From an uncultured Collinsella sp. (GTDB lineage: Bacteria > Actinomycetota > Coriobacteriia > Coriobacteriales > Coriobacteriaceae): 64,000 nt of DNA. How positions within the stretch are numbered: position 1 is the stretch's first letter; the number at the start of each line of letters is the position of its first letter. Both the position numbers and the translations under genes were made by a program. Positions 15,501 through 22,326 of this stretch are shown one piece after another. Where the stretch lies: the NCBI GenBank assembly GCA_900541645.1, contig UQKQ01000004.1, positions 62,001 to 126,000 of the forward strand. The letters run 5' to 3'. The notes beneath the pieces were generated by a model. That model did not search any database. It was not told the DNA's origin and was given only the letters and a program-made list of their open reading frames with translations.

Positions 15501-15839
15501 TTCTCGATGAGCGGCAAGTTCGACGCACAGACGGGTTCGGTCCCGTCGGTCAACGTTAACTGGTACGCCGGCGGCGCGGTCTTCGGACCGAACAGCCCGC
15601 GTGTCATCGGAATCGGCGACAACCGGCGATACGACGAGGCGGCCATCCCGCTGAGCCCTAAGGTGCTGGGCGGGATCGGCAGGGGGGTCGCCCAGACGAT
15701 GGATGTCGGCGGCGGCTCGGACGGCGGTGCGGTCATCGCATGGCTCGACCGAAACCTTCCGACAATCATCCGGGAGTACACGCCGGTCACGCTCGAGCGC
15801 GACCTCGACAGACACATCAGGGCGGTGGCACATGCATAG
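12591..15839 (+). CDS. Tail tape measure protein
   Basis: 1082 residues from GTG 12591 behind GGGAGG, the longest phage gene here. The N-terminal 480 residues contain the conserved tape measure region (LSDRLSELPTRLDAAATGVQ and SMLGQSASASDLYQGMKDGK). Residues about 520-900 are repeated Ala/Gly-rich hydrophobic helices that could insert in the host membrane for DNA entry. The C-terminal 130 residues are globular. Its length sets tail length. The stop overlaps the distal tail gene. Confidence 0.9.
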   Translation: MAANVGSVSVKVMPSMDGFASKVDSSLSGSGASTGSKFGKAFCGAAGKTAGSGFVAKLTGSLSGAAGAFSRSGRASGAAFSGGVLGKAAAFSGGLLCAVGDGLSSVNSVFGSTGTTAGGNMASKVASGFSANAAVITGVVAGVVQRVVSTVSSSVDAAVARVDTLNNFPKVLQSLGYGADESQRSVDTLSDRLSELPTRLDAAATGVQQLAPSSKSIDQATDRYLAFNDAVLAGGASEDIQSNAMTQLTKAVSTNKMEMDTWMSIQQAMPGQLDQVAKSMLGQSASASDLYQGMKDGKVSVSDFADAVVDLDKNGADGITSFSEQAKAATGGIKTSFSNMCNAFPKGVAKIIGAIGSSNIVGVIDGVKGAVNGAFGAVTDAMADPSIRDAASSFAAVFSGVVAGGVSVAGDAFAGAVEMTSAFCETLLNNEAASSFAGTLDALGYTASSMGDAIWSTVSQITGWSSPAEGAADAANALDDAFEAAEPVIRSVGDAFQWVSEHSEEVAPVVKGVGGAFLVMKVAGGPVGSLLKVIGGALLSLGVSAPAAGAGLATTAAGETAAGTAAGAAAGKMTSFGAAVLMVGAGVLLACGGIGLLALSAIKLGEAGPQAAIGMAAMVAVIAGLALGAAALGPALTAGSVGMVAFGAAVALAGVGILLAATGLAIMSLALPTIAACGPEAAVGMAALGASLFVLAPGALTASGGLLALAAGAAACAVASAALGMAAIVAGVGLIVMGAGGLLAGAGLSTCSALAMPLAVAATALGAAAMVGGAGLIMLGVGSIVAGAGLAVFAVGATAASLATAALALGMAALDVAMAGAAASISTSADGLGAMGKTIPKISSGAPGAAAGLGALAASAAAAALALAAAPPSLASFSASCGAASASALLLSVSVAAVASMVAASMASASASAVSFGVRSGASFNRFSASARDAANAARSAIMGACRQMSAEVGSMRLTLPRINVGPLPHFSMSGKFDAQTGSVPSVNVNWYAGGAVFGPNSPRVIGIGDNRRYDEAAIPLSPKVLGGIGRGVAQTMDVGGGSDGGAVIAWLDRNLPTIIREYTPVTLERDLDRHIRAVAHA

Positions 15840-16671
15840 AATGCACTACGTGTCGTCATCGGGCGAGAGCGTCGACCTCGATGGCAACGGCGTCTTCGTC
15901 GGCACCACTGCGGGCGTGCGCTCGCGCGAGTGGAGCTACGACCTCTCGTGGCGCGGCGCCTACGGCATCTCGCGAGACGCGAGGGAGGCGACGGTCGATG
16001 CCGTGCTGTCCTCGGCGGCTGCCGACAGGCTCAGGCGGCTCGCGGACAGGGATATCTCCGTCGGCGAGCCCGGCCGCCTCGTTGTCGACGGTGTTTGGTA
16101 CCAGCGCGCCTATATCGCGAAGTCCGAGACCTCGGAGATTTACGGCAGGCGGGGCATCGCCGCTACACTTACCGTGCTGCTGCTCGACGGATCCTGGCGG
16201 CGCGAGGTCGCCCAGGAGTTCTACGCCCGGGAGGACGAGGACCAGACCGGCCTGGACTTCCCCCATGACTTCGAGTTCGACTACGGCGGATCGGTCGCAA
16301 GCCGGTCGGTCACCGTCGACGGGCTGGTGCCTGCCGACCTTAAGCTCACGATCTTCGGTCCCGCGTCGTCACCGCGCATCACCGTGACGCAGGGAGACTT
16401 CATCAACGTCTACTCCGCGGACGTTGAAGTGCCTGGCGGCTCCAGGCTTATCATCGACGGCTCGAGCTTCCCCAAGACGATCAAGCTCGTCGGCATGTAC
16501 GGTGAGACCGAGGACCGCTTCGCCGACGGCATGCGCGGAGAGGGCGCGGGAAGCGGCTCCTACTGCTTCGAGCAGCTGCGGCCGGGCACGTCCTCCGTCT
16601 CGTGGGACGGCTCGTTCGGCTTCACCATGACCCATTATCTTGAGGAGGGGGAGCCGCCTTGGAGCTCATAG
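15832..16671 (+). CDS. Distal tail protein (Dit-like)
   Basis: 279 residues from ATG 15832 (ATG 15841 is an alternative), overlapping the tape measure stop. The start (HYVSSSGESVDLDGNGVFV), the following DLSWRGAYGISRDAREATVD and the strand-rich rest match the N-terminal ring and galectin-like domains of Dit proteins that join tail tube to baseplate. It overlaps the next gene by 13 bases. Confidence 0.75.
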   Translation: MHRMHYVSSSGESVDLDGNGVFVGTTAGVRSREWSYDLSWRGAYGISRDAREATVDAVLSSAAADRLRRLADRDISVGEPGRLVVDGVWYQRAYIAKSETSEIYGRRGIAATLTVLLLDGSWRREVAQEFYAREDEDQTGLDFPHDFEFDYGGSVASRSVTVDGLVPADLKLTIFGPASSPRITVTQGDFINVYSADVEVPGGSRLIIDGSSFPKTIKLVGMYGETEDRFADGMRGEGAGSGSYCFEQLRPGTSSVSWDGSFGFTMTHYLEEGEPPWSS

Positions 16672-17645
16672 TCTCCGACAGCGCCGGCAGGACGCTTTTC
16701 CCGATTTCGGACTTCGAGCTGGATATGGACTCGGGCTGGGGCGACGGCGTCGACAACTCGTTCGATCTCGTGGTGCGCGACTCGTCCGTACCGTTGCCGG
16801 AGGCCGCTTGGCGTGTTTTCGCCGACGGCCTGGAGATCGGCGGGCGCGTCGAGGGCTTTGAGCTCAAGACGGGCCGCACTTCGTCCGAGCTGCACTGGAC
16901 CGGGTCGACCTGGACTGGAGTGCTCGAGAAGCGCCTTCTGTGGCCCGATCCGGGCCAGGACTACCTTGTCCTCTCTGGGGACGCAAACGCCGTGCTGCGG
17001 TCCGCGGTTAAACGCCTCGGCATCGGCTCCCTCTTCACGGTTCCCGATGCCGACGCCGGGGTGAGCGTAAGCTACCGATGCAACAGGGACGTACCCGACG
17101 CTTGGACCAACCTTAGGCTGGCGATGCGCTCCGCAGGCCTTCGCCTCGATGCGAGGTGGGTGGGCGGATCGTGCAGGCTCCAGGCGGTGAAGGTGACAGA
17201 CTGGCGCGGCAGGGTCGACTCCGATCTCGTAAACTTCGACCTCAAGAGCGACCTGCTCGTCACCAATCACCTCAAGGCGGCCGGCAAGGGCGAACTTGCG
17301 GCCAGGGATGTCGTGGACGTCTACGCCGACCGGGAAGGCGGCGTAGGCACCGTGAAGGCGATGGCCGGCGTCTTCGAGCTCGAGGAGTACTACGACGCCA
17401 ACAACACCGAGGGCGACGATCTCCGCGATCAGGCACTCAGCCGACTCAAGGACAAACAGTCCGAGGGCAGCGTGACCGTGACGGTCAACGAGGGCGTCGA
17501 GTTCGGCCTCGGCGATATCGTCGAGGCCAGGCACTATTCGCCAAACGTGACGGTCTCGGTCGAGATTAGCAGCAAGATCGTAAAGGCCGCGGGGTCGGGC
17601 TACAGCGCCACGTATGGCGCATCGCCTGGTGCGGTGGGGAGATAG
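16659..17645 (+). CDS. Tail hub/Tal-like baseplate protein
   Basis: 328 residues from TTG 16659 behind GGAGGGGG. The N-terminal ELIVSDSAGRTLFPISDFEL and the central VSVSYRCNRDVPDAWTNLRL fit the gp27-like hub fold of ReqiPepy6 gp37-type or Tal proteins, without an obvious C-terminal peptidase domain. It forms the central tail tip onto which fibres attach. Family by pattern and order Dit-Tal. Confidence 0.7.
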   Translation: MELIVSDSAGRTLFPISDFELDMDSGWGDGVDNSFDLVVRDSSVPLPEAAWRVFADGLEIGGRVEGFELKTGRTSSELHWTGSTWTGVLEKRLLWPDPGQDYLVLSGDANAVLRSAVKRLGIGSLFTVPDADAGVSVSYRCNRDVPDAWTNLRLAMRSAGLRLDARWVGGSCRLQAVKVTDWRGRVDSDLVNFDLKSDLLVTNHLKAAGKGELAARDVVDVYADREGGVGTVKAMAGVFELEEYYDANNTEGDDLRDQALSRLKDKQSEGSVTVTVNEGVEFGLGDIVEARHYSPNVTVSVEISSKIVKAAGSGYSATYGASPGAVGR

Positions 17646-17654
17646 GAGACTGCT

Positions 17655-18128
17655 ATGAAGCAGATAGAACTCATCGGCCCGCCCCTTTACCAATGGGACA
17701 CGGGTCGGCGCGTTCACATCGCGTTGCAGGGGGTGACGGAGGCACATTTCGCCGTCGCCGGATCGGAACGCGCATTGGTCGTCCCGGTCGTGGGCGGAGA
17801 GGCCGTGGTGCCCTCGCTTCTGCTTACTGCAGGCGTTGACATGGCCGTTTGGGCGAGCGATGGGCGCGACACGCACGCGCGCGCCGTGCTCAAGGTGCGC
17901 CCGAGGGCCAAGCCGGACGGCTACATCTACACCGATGACGAGGTCAAGACCTGGGCTGATGTCGAAGATTGGGTGCGAGAGCAGCTGAGGGCCGTAGGCG
18001 AGCCCGGCACGAAGTGGTATGTCGGGGGCGGCACCCCCGCCATAGGTGGTCGCGTCGGGGACCTCTATCTCGACAGTGAGACAGGCACCTATTATCGCTA
18101 CGGCGAGATTGGAGATACAAATGGCTAA
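17655..18128 (+). CDS. Baseplate/fibre attachment protein
   Basis: 157 residues behind GATAGGAGA. The first 90 residues are beta-rich like the N-terminal domains of upper baseplate proteins (RVHIALQGVTEAHFAVAG). The end (GTKWYVGGGTPAIGGRVGDL, YYRYGEIGDTNG) is the short fibre linker motif also seen in the following collagen-like proteins. It overlaps the next gene by 8 bases. It probably anchors the fibres to the tail tip. Confidence 0.6.
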   Translation: MKQIELIGPPLYQWDTGRRVHIALQGVTEAHFAVAGSERALVVPVVGGEAVVPSLLLTAGVDMAVWASDGRDTHARAVLKVRPRAKPDGYIYTDDEVKTWADVEDWVREQLRAVGEPGTKWYVGGGTPAIGGRVGDLYLDSETGTYYRYGEIGDTNG

Positions 18129-18798
18129 CGCATGGAACCAAGTTGGAACGCTCAAGGGCCCCAAAGGTGACAAGGGCGCGACCGGCAACGCCGGCCCCAA
18201 GGGCGGCAGCGTCCGCGTGGCGAGCGTCAATATCCCGTCGGAAGGCGAAGTCGCATTCTCGGCGCTTTCCCCGTCTGACGGCGTGCAGGTCGGCGACCTC
18301 GTGCTCGACGCCAAGGGAAGTGTCTATCCCATTTCGGCGGTGGATCCGGGCAGGTCTACCGCCCGAGTCGGTTCCGCCATCAACGGCGTGAGCCTCAAGG
18401 GGCCCAAAGGCGAAACGGGCGACACTGGCCCCAAAGGTGCCGACGGCACGTCCATAACGGTCAAGGGCGCGGTGAGCAGCGCGTCCGCGCTGCCGTCCGA
18501 TGCCGCCATCGGCGACACCTACGTCACGAGCGACAACGGCCACATGTGGGTGAAAACCGCCGCGACCGGTGATGCGCAGTGGACGGACCTCGGCGAAATG
18601 AAGGGGCCCAAGGGCGACAAGGGGGCCACGGGCGAAAAGGGTGACAGGGGCGACACTGGCCCCAAGGGCGCACAGGGGCCGGCTGGCCCAGGCATTACGT
18701 TCGGCCAAGGGGCTCCTACGGCAGCGTCGCAGGAGGGAGCCGTCTACATTGATACGGCAGACGGCTTTAAGGTCTACCAGTACGGTACGAGTGCCTAG
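18121..18798 (+). CDS. Collagen-like tail fibre protein
   Basis: 225 residues from ATG 18121. It starts MANAWNQVGTLKGPKGDKG and has three blocks of Gly-X-Y repeats (residues about 12-30, 93-112, 163-195) that would form trimeric collagen helices. Between them are two small globular modules, one ending GDAQWTDLGEMKGP, and the C-terminal GQGAPTAASQEGAVYIDTAD. It is the longest of three related genes in a row. Collagen-like repeats are common in phage fibres; binding target unknown. Confidence 0.8.
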   Translation: MANAWNQVGTLKGPKGDKGATGNAGPKGGSVRVASVNIPSEGEVAFSALSPSDGVQVGDLVLDAKGSVYPISAVDPGRSTARVGSAINGVSLKGPKGETGDTGPKGADGTSITVKGAVSSASALPSDAAIGDTYVTSDNGHMWVKTAATGDAQWTDLGEMKGPKGDKGATGEKGDRGDTGPKGAQGPAGPGITFGQGAPTAASQEGAVYIDTADGFKVYQYGTSA

Positions 18799-18813
18799 TG
18801 AAGGGGGAGCGAT

Positions 18814-19065
18814 ATGGCGTGGACTAACATCGGATCGCTGAAGGGTCCCAAAGGCGATAAGGGCGATACCGGCGCCAGGGGAGCGCAAGGGGCCCAGGGG
18901 CCGCGAGGGGAGACCGGCCCGATCGGGCTGACTGGCCCGATCGGGCCCAAGGGCGCCGACGGCACCTCAGTGACCGCTGGGACCGGCGCACCGACAGGTA
19001 CTGCCGTGGTCGGTTCGGTCTACATCGACGCGAGCACGGGCAACCTGTACACCTACAAGGCCTAG
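18814..19065 (+). CDS. Short collagen-like tail fibre paralogue
   Basis: 83 residues behind AAGGGGGAG. It begins MAWTNIGSLKGPKGDKG, the same opening as the genes on either side, then an 18-triplet Gly-X-Y run and the VTAGTGAPTGTAVVGSVYID module. It resembles a truncated version of the preceding protein and may assemble with it as a mixed trimer or a separate side fibre. Confidence 0.75.
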   Translation: MAWTNIGSLKGPKGDKGDTGARGAQGAQGPRGETGPIGLTGPIGPKGADGTSVTAGTGAPTGTAVVGSVYIDASTGNLYTYKA

Positions 19066-19079
19066 CGGGTGACGGCGAA

Positions 19080-19292
19080 ATGGCCTGGATCAAGTTGGGC
19101 AGCATAAAGGGGCCTGCCGGGGAGACGGGGCCACAGGGTCCTGCAGCCTCGACCGCCCAGACGTTCCTCGCCGCACACCCTGTGGGTTCCCTCTATATGG
19201 AAAGCAAGGGCAAAAACCCAGGTGCCACCTATGGGGGAACGTGGGTCATGCGGGACAGCCAGAACGGCTTTATATGGGAAAGGACGGCTTAA
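19080..19292 (+). CDS. Collagen-like linker with PVGSLYM fibre motif
   Basis: 70 residues. The opening MAWIKLGSIKGPAGETGPQG repeats the family start and a short collagen run. The rest (AHPVGSLYMESKGKNPGATY, GGTWVM, FIWERTA) is the PVGSIY...P...GGTW motif known from short phage tail fibre proteins. Its stop codon is directly followed by the ATG of the receptor-binding gene, so the two are coupled. Confidence 0.75.
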   Translation: MAWIKLGSIKGPAGETGPQGPAASTAQTFLAAHPVGSLYMESKGKNPGATYGGTWVMRDSQNGFIWERTA

Positions 19293-20150
19293 ATGGAGAT
19301 AGTGACCGGTAAAGCGGGCGTGCCACACGTCAGCTCGGCCGACGACGGGCGCCGCATTGCGGGCGAAGTCGGCACTGGCAGCTATGTGCTGCAGACGGGC
19401 GGCAAACTGGCCCCATCTCTCGTCGACGCGAACACCGTCCGTATCGCGACCGGCGACATGATCGTGCAGGGTCGCCATATCGGTGTCACCGCGCCCGAGG
19501 ACGTCAAGGTGGCGAGCGGCTCGCAAGGCAAGAAGCGCATGGACTACATTTGCGTCCATTACGCCCGCGATGTGAGCGGGTCCAGCCCGACCCTTGTCGA
19601 GACGGTTAAGTGGAAGGTTCTCCAGGGAACCCCCGGCTCGAGCGCCGCCGCGCCGTCGGTGCCGAAAGGCTCTATCCTGGACGGTGACGCTGACGTGACG
19701 GTCCCGATCTGCTCGGTGACATTCGACGGACTGACTACGGGTCAGCCTAAGCTTCTCATCCCCGAACTGACTCCCCTGGCAGACCTCGGGGATTCTGTAT
19801 CCCCGAGCTATCTCGGCGGTGGCAACGTCGGTCTTCTTGGCTGCACCGTAAAGGCGGACTGCTGGATCGTCGCAACATGCATCCTCATCGTCAGGTTCAG
19901 CTATGTCTCGGGGTCGATGTCGTCATCTGACGCGTGCGAGCTCTCCTCGGGCGCTGCACTCGTGCTTCCCGAGCGCCTGAGGCCGAAGTCGAATATCCTG
20001 ACCATGGCGTTCACGTCGGAGCGCTTTGGCAAGTCGGTAGGCGCGGTGGTCGAGCCGTCCGGCGCCGTAAAACTCTATTTCTCGACTCGCTCGGAAATAT
20101 ACGGATATGGATTTGAGAACTGCGCCTGCTGCATCCCCCTGGCCATATAG
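19293..20150 (+). CDS. Receptor-binding tail fibre protein with switchable 3' end
   Basis: 285 residues starting directly at the previous stop. Residues 1-166 are a constant region with strands typical of fibre heads (VRIATGDMIVQGRHIGVTAP, RMDYICVHYARD). At codons 167-171 (Asp-Ser-Val-Ser-Pro) the gene crosses the recombination site at 19785-19807. Residues after it (about 114) are the currently expressed variable tip. Four alternative tips lie downstream in inverted orientation and in matching frame. The tip is expected to set receptor specificity; the switching is inferred from the sequence, not observed. Confidence 0.8.
   Translation: MEIVTGKAGVPHVSSADDGRRIAGEVGTGSYVLQTGGKLAPSLVDANTVRIATGDMIVQGRHIGVTAPEDVKVASGSQGKKRMDYICVHYARDVSGSSPTLVETVKWKVLQGTPGSSAAAPSVPKGSILDGDADVTVPICSVTFDGLTTGQPKLLIPELTPLADLGDSVSPSYLGGGNVGLLGCTVKADCWIVATCILIVRFSYVSGSMSSSDACELSSGAALVLPERLRPKSNILTMAFTSERFGKSVGAVVEPSGAVKLYFSTRSEIYGYGFENCACCIPLAI
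19785..19807 (+). repeat. Recombination crossover site A (in the expressed gene)
   Basis: CTCGGGGAT-TCTGT-ATCCCCGAG: perfect 9-bp arms around a 5-bp asymmetric spacer. The spacer gives it a direction. The core ATTCTGTATCCC (19792-19803) recurs inverted at four downstream sites. Confidence 0.85.
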
Positions 20151-20165
20151 CCCGTCCGCGCCCTC

Positions 20166-20465
20166 CTAGAACACGACGAAGTCCGCTCTGTATACGTCGG
20201 CGTCAGCCATAAGGTAGAGCATGCTGCCCGTATAGTAGGCATGGACACCGAAGCCGCCCGGGCTGTAATAGCAGTCGGCGCAGATCCCCGAGCCGGTGCA
20301 GTACCGCGCGAAGATGGATATGGGGAATACGGTCGATGCCAGCGGGCGACCGTTGTTGTAGATAAAGACAAGCGCCGCCATCCTGCCCGAGGGGAGGTCG
20401 CACCGGAAAGGCTGATACAGCTTTCCAGTGCTTGTCTGTGCCACGAACCTCGGGGATACAGAATC
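20166..20465 (-). CDS. Silent fibre-tip cassette 1
   Basis: An inverted, promoterless open segment that begins at crossover site B and reads DSVSPRFVAQTSTGKLYQP in the frame of the receptor-binding gene, then about 85 further residues to TAG at 20166. A stop codon lies immediately upstream of the site, so it has no real start of its own (a GTG at 20444 lacks a ribosome site). Inversion between sites A and B would fuse it to the constant region. The tip sequence is unrelated to the expressed one. Confidence 0.75.
   Translation of the reverse strand, partial: DSVSPRFVAQTSTGKLYQPFRCDLPSGRMAALVFIYNNGRPLASTVFPISIFARYCTGSGICADCYYSPGGFGVHAYYTGSMLYLMADADVYRADFVVF
20453..20464 (-). repeat. Crossover site B
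   Basis: Inverted copy of the 12-bp core, with one full arm (CTCGGGGAT at 20449-20457 on the plus strand). The stop codon of cassette 2 follows after one base. Confidence 0.85.
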
Positions 20466-20705
20466 CTAGAAACAGCAAAACATCACCGGGATAGTCTCGA
20501 CATTGCCCTTATAAGTCTGCACTATCATCCAACGCTGTTTCCCCGCCGACGAGACCGCTGCCTGGCGAATAAATCGCACGCCGGACAGTGGAAAGGCGAG
20601 CACGAAATTTCTGGCCTTGATTTCCGTATCGAACTCGTCGTAATAAAACGGGCCGTACTGCTTATTAGCAGAAAAAGTCACGCTGCGCACGACATGGGAT
20701 ACAGA
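20466..20705 (-). CDS. Silent fibre-tip cassette 2
   Basis: Inverted segment starting at site C and reading SVSHVVRSVTFSANKQYGP in frame with the receptor-binding gene, then about 60 residues rich in aromatic amino acids to TAG at 20466, next to site B. It has no promoter or ribosome site. It is the shortest tip (about 79 residues). Confidence 0.75.
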   Translation of the reverse strand, partial: SVSHVVRSVTFSANKQYGPFYYDEFDTEIKARNFVLAFPLSGVRFIRQAAVSSAGKQRWMIVQTYKGNVETIPVMFCCF

Positions 20706-20707
20706 AT
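20696..20707 (-). repeat. Crossover site C
   Basis: Inverted 12-bp core; flanking arms have decayed to 5 matching bases on each side of the spacer. The stop codon of cassette 3 starts two bases beyond. Confidence 0.8.
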
Positions 20708-20708
20708 G

Positions 20709-21023
20709 CTACACGCAGACATATACAAGCTGGCCGAACATCCAGGAGCCCTGGGGTATCGAGGCCCCTTTGGACTCTATGAATAGATGGGTCCCTGTTA
20801 CCGACAGCAAGATGCGGGGGTCGGTTGTGTCTTGCGAAATGAGGGGCGAGTTATGCCTATCTCTTGTCATTGGCACTGCGTTACTTAATGTCAGCATTCC
20901 CCAGGCCTCTACAGCACTCTTTAGCGTGCCGCACACCGTGACCACAACAATATTTCCAACCATGCGGACAGTAGTCGGCAGATTGGTAATGCCGCAATCA
21001 ACGGAAACCGGGGATACAGAATC
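20709..21023 (-). CDS. Silent fibre-tip cassette 3
   Basis: Inverted segment read from site D as DSVSPVSVDCGITNLPTTVR and on to TAG at 20709. About 104 residues, beta-rich (MVGNIVVVTVCGTLK, RILLSVTGTHLFIESKG). In frame with the receptor-binding constant region through Asp-Ser-Val-Ser-Pro. No expression signals of its own. Confidence 0.75.
   Translation of the reverse strand, partial: DSVSPVSVDCGITNLPTTVRMVGNIVVVTVCGTLKSAVEAWGMLTLSNAVPMTRDRHNSPLISQDTTDPRILLSVTGTHLFIESKGASIPQGSWMFGQLVYVCV
21011..21022 (-). repeat. Crossover site D
   Basis: Inverted 12-bp core followed by CGG, as in sites A and B for the first bases. The cassette 4 stop codon begins two bases away. Confidence 0.85.
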
Positions 21024-21356
21024 CTAATTGGCAATCCAGATGCAGTGTCCAATGTTGCGCCCTTGGCTAACAGCTACCGCGCTAATAAAGACAACTTTGC
21101 CAGATTTCTGAACCTCGACTTCTGCAGTGCTGTTGGTGACGATGCCGTTTGAAGATGTACGCACAGCCGGCGCAAGTAATGATTGAGTCGGACGGAATTC
21201 AACGGGCAACGTCCCTGCATCCCATAACTGTGATGTTTCCTGAATGAAATTCCAAGACATCTCTACCAGGAAGCCTATTTTACGGTACGCCACATAGGGA
21301 CCCGAGAAGTCTTTCCCATATAAGAACTGATAGCCAACCTCGCGGGATACAGAATT
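21024..21356 (-). CDS. Silent fibre-tip cassette 4
   Basis: Inverted segment read from site E as NSVSREVGYQFLYGKDFSGP and on to TAG at 21024, about 110 residues. Its base composition is more A+T-rich than the phage core. In frame with the receptor-binding gene through Ser-Val-Ser. It abuts the recombinase gene, whose stop codon overlaps the region just outside site E. Confidence 0.75.
   Translation of the reverse strand, partial: NSVSREVGYQFLYGKDFSGPYVAYRKIGFLVEMSWNFIQETSQLWDAGTLPVEFRPTQSLLAPAVRTSSNGIVTNSTAEVEVQKSGKVVFISAVAVSQGRNIGHCIWIAN
21344..21355 (-). repeat. Crossover site E
   Basis: Inverted 12-bp core, two bases from the recombinase stop codon. It marks the outer edge of the shuffling array. 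Confidence 0.85.
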
Positions 21357-21357
21357 C

Positions 21358-22230
21358 CTACCCGCCGAGTATCAACCGCTCCACCACCCTTTGTGCGTCC
21401 TTGCAGATGCGCGGCCTCGGCACGATGTAGTGCTCGTATGCCGTGCCGATATCGGTGTGTCCCAGCATCATGGCCACGGTCTCAATACCCACGCCTGCCT
21501 CCACGGCGAGCGTCGCCCACGTGTGACGGCATTCCGTCATCGAGGTCCAGGCGGCTCCGGCTTGGCGACATGCGGATTTGATGTGCCGCGCAATGGCGTC
21601 GGGCGACAGTTCGCACAGCCAGCCTGAGCGGCCCTTTCGCAGCGCGCGCAGGCGCTTGATGGCGAAGCGGGGGAGCCAGCAGGACCGCGCGGAGCGCTCG
21701 GTCTTCGGCGCCTCGACGACCTCATTGCCGCGCACGACTTGCCTCGAACGGCGGATGCGGACCTCGCCGGTGCGCAGGTCGATGTCTGACCACTTGAGGC
21801 CGCACGCCTCGCCGCGCCGCAGCCCGAGGGTTACCGAGCAGATTGCGACCGCCTCGCACTCGTGTCCCCACAGCGCGCGGAGGTAGGCACGGACCTGGCT
21901 CGCCTCCATCGTGCGTGGGCGGTGCGCCGGCTTGTGCGGCAGCTCGACACCGGCGGCGGTGGGGTCGTACATCCGCACACCGAGGCGGCGGATGGCCCAG
22001 TGGATAACCTGCCGCAGGGTCTTGTATGCCTTTTCGGCGGCCCCCGGCAGATCAAACGCATCAATCCAGCCCTGCACGCCCTCGGGCGTTATCGCCTCGA
22101 GTTCCAGCTCGCCCCAGCGAGGTAGGACGTGCAGCGCTAGCGCGCTCTCGTATCCGGCCAGGGTGCAGGCGCGCAGCCTGCCGCGCTTATCGTCCATGTA
22201 CCTCGAGGCGGCCTCTGCAACTTTCATCAT
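21358..22230 (-). CDS. Tyrosine recombinase, probable shufflon recombinase
   Basis: 290 residues from ATG 22230 (TTG 22239 also possible). N-terminal SAM-like core-binding domain (residues 1 to about 90), then the catalytic domain: Arg138 in LGLRRGEACGLKW, Lys176 in VEAPKTERSAR, Arg235 in TECRHTWATLAVEAG, His258 in MLGHTDIG and nucleophile Tyr268 in YEHYIV. The usual His of the HxxR box is Thr232. It ends at the last crossover site, like rci beside the R64 shufflon, so its likely job is inverting the fibre tips. It could alternatively be the phage integrase, although it is not at the phage end. Confidence 0.8.
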   Translation of the reverse strand: MMKVAEAASRYMDDKRGRLRACTLAGYESALALHVLPRWGELELEAITPEGVQGWIDAFDLPGAAEKAYKTLRQVIHWAIRRLGVRMYDPTAAGVELPHKPAHRPRTMEASQVRAYLRALWGHECEAVAICSVTLGLRRGEACGLKWSDIDLRTGEVRIRRSRQVVRGNEVVEAPKTERSARSCWLPRFAIKRLRALRKGRSGWLCELSPDAIARHIKSACRQAGAAWTSMTECRHTWATLAVEAGVGIETVAMMLGHTDIGTAYEHYIVPRPRICKDAQRVVERLILGG

Positions 22231-22326
22231 GGTCTCCAATCCCGTAAATCCCAGACGCGTGGGCTCTCAAGGAGAGGATACGCGCGTGGGATTTCTGCCA
22301 CGAGAGGTCGAGAGAAAGGAGTCTAA

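Noticed and set aside
14417..15859. Long reverse-strand open frame over the tape measure gene
   Set aside because: It is a shadow caused by Ala/Gly-rich GC codons; no ribosome site, and the plus strand holds a clear tape measure protein.
20241..20786. Plus-strand ORF across the silent cassettes
   Set aside because: It runs antisense through two cassettes and crossover sites with no ribosome site; the minus-strand frames match the receptor-binding gene at each site.
21358..22230. Recombinase as the prophage integrase at an attachment site
   Set aside because: It lies inside the tail region, not at a phage end, and its stop codon abuts the last crossover core. Kept only as an alternative.
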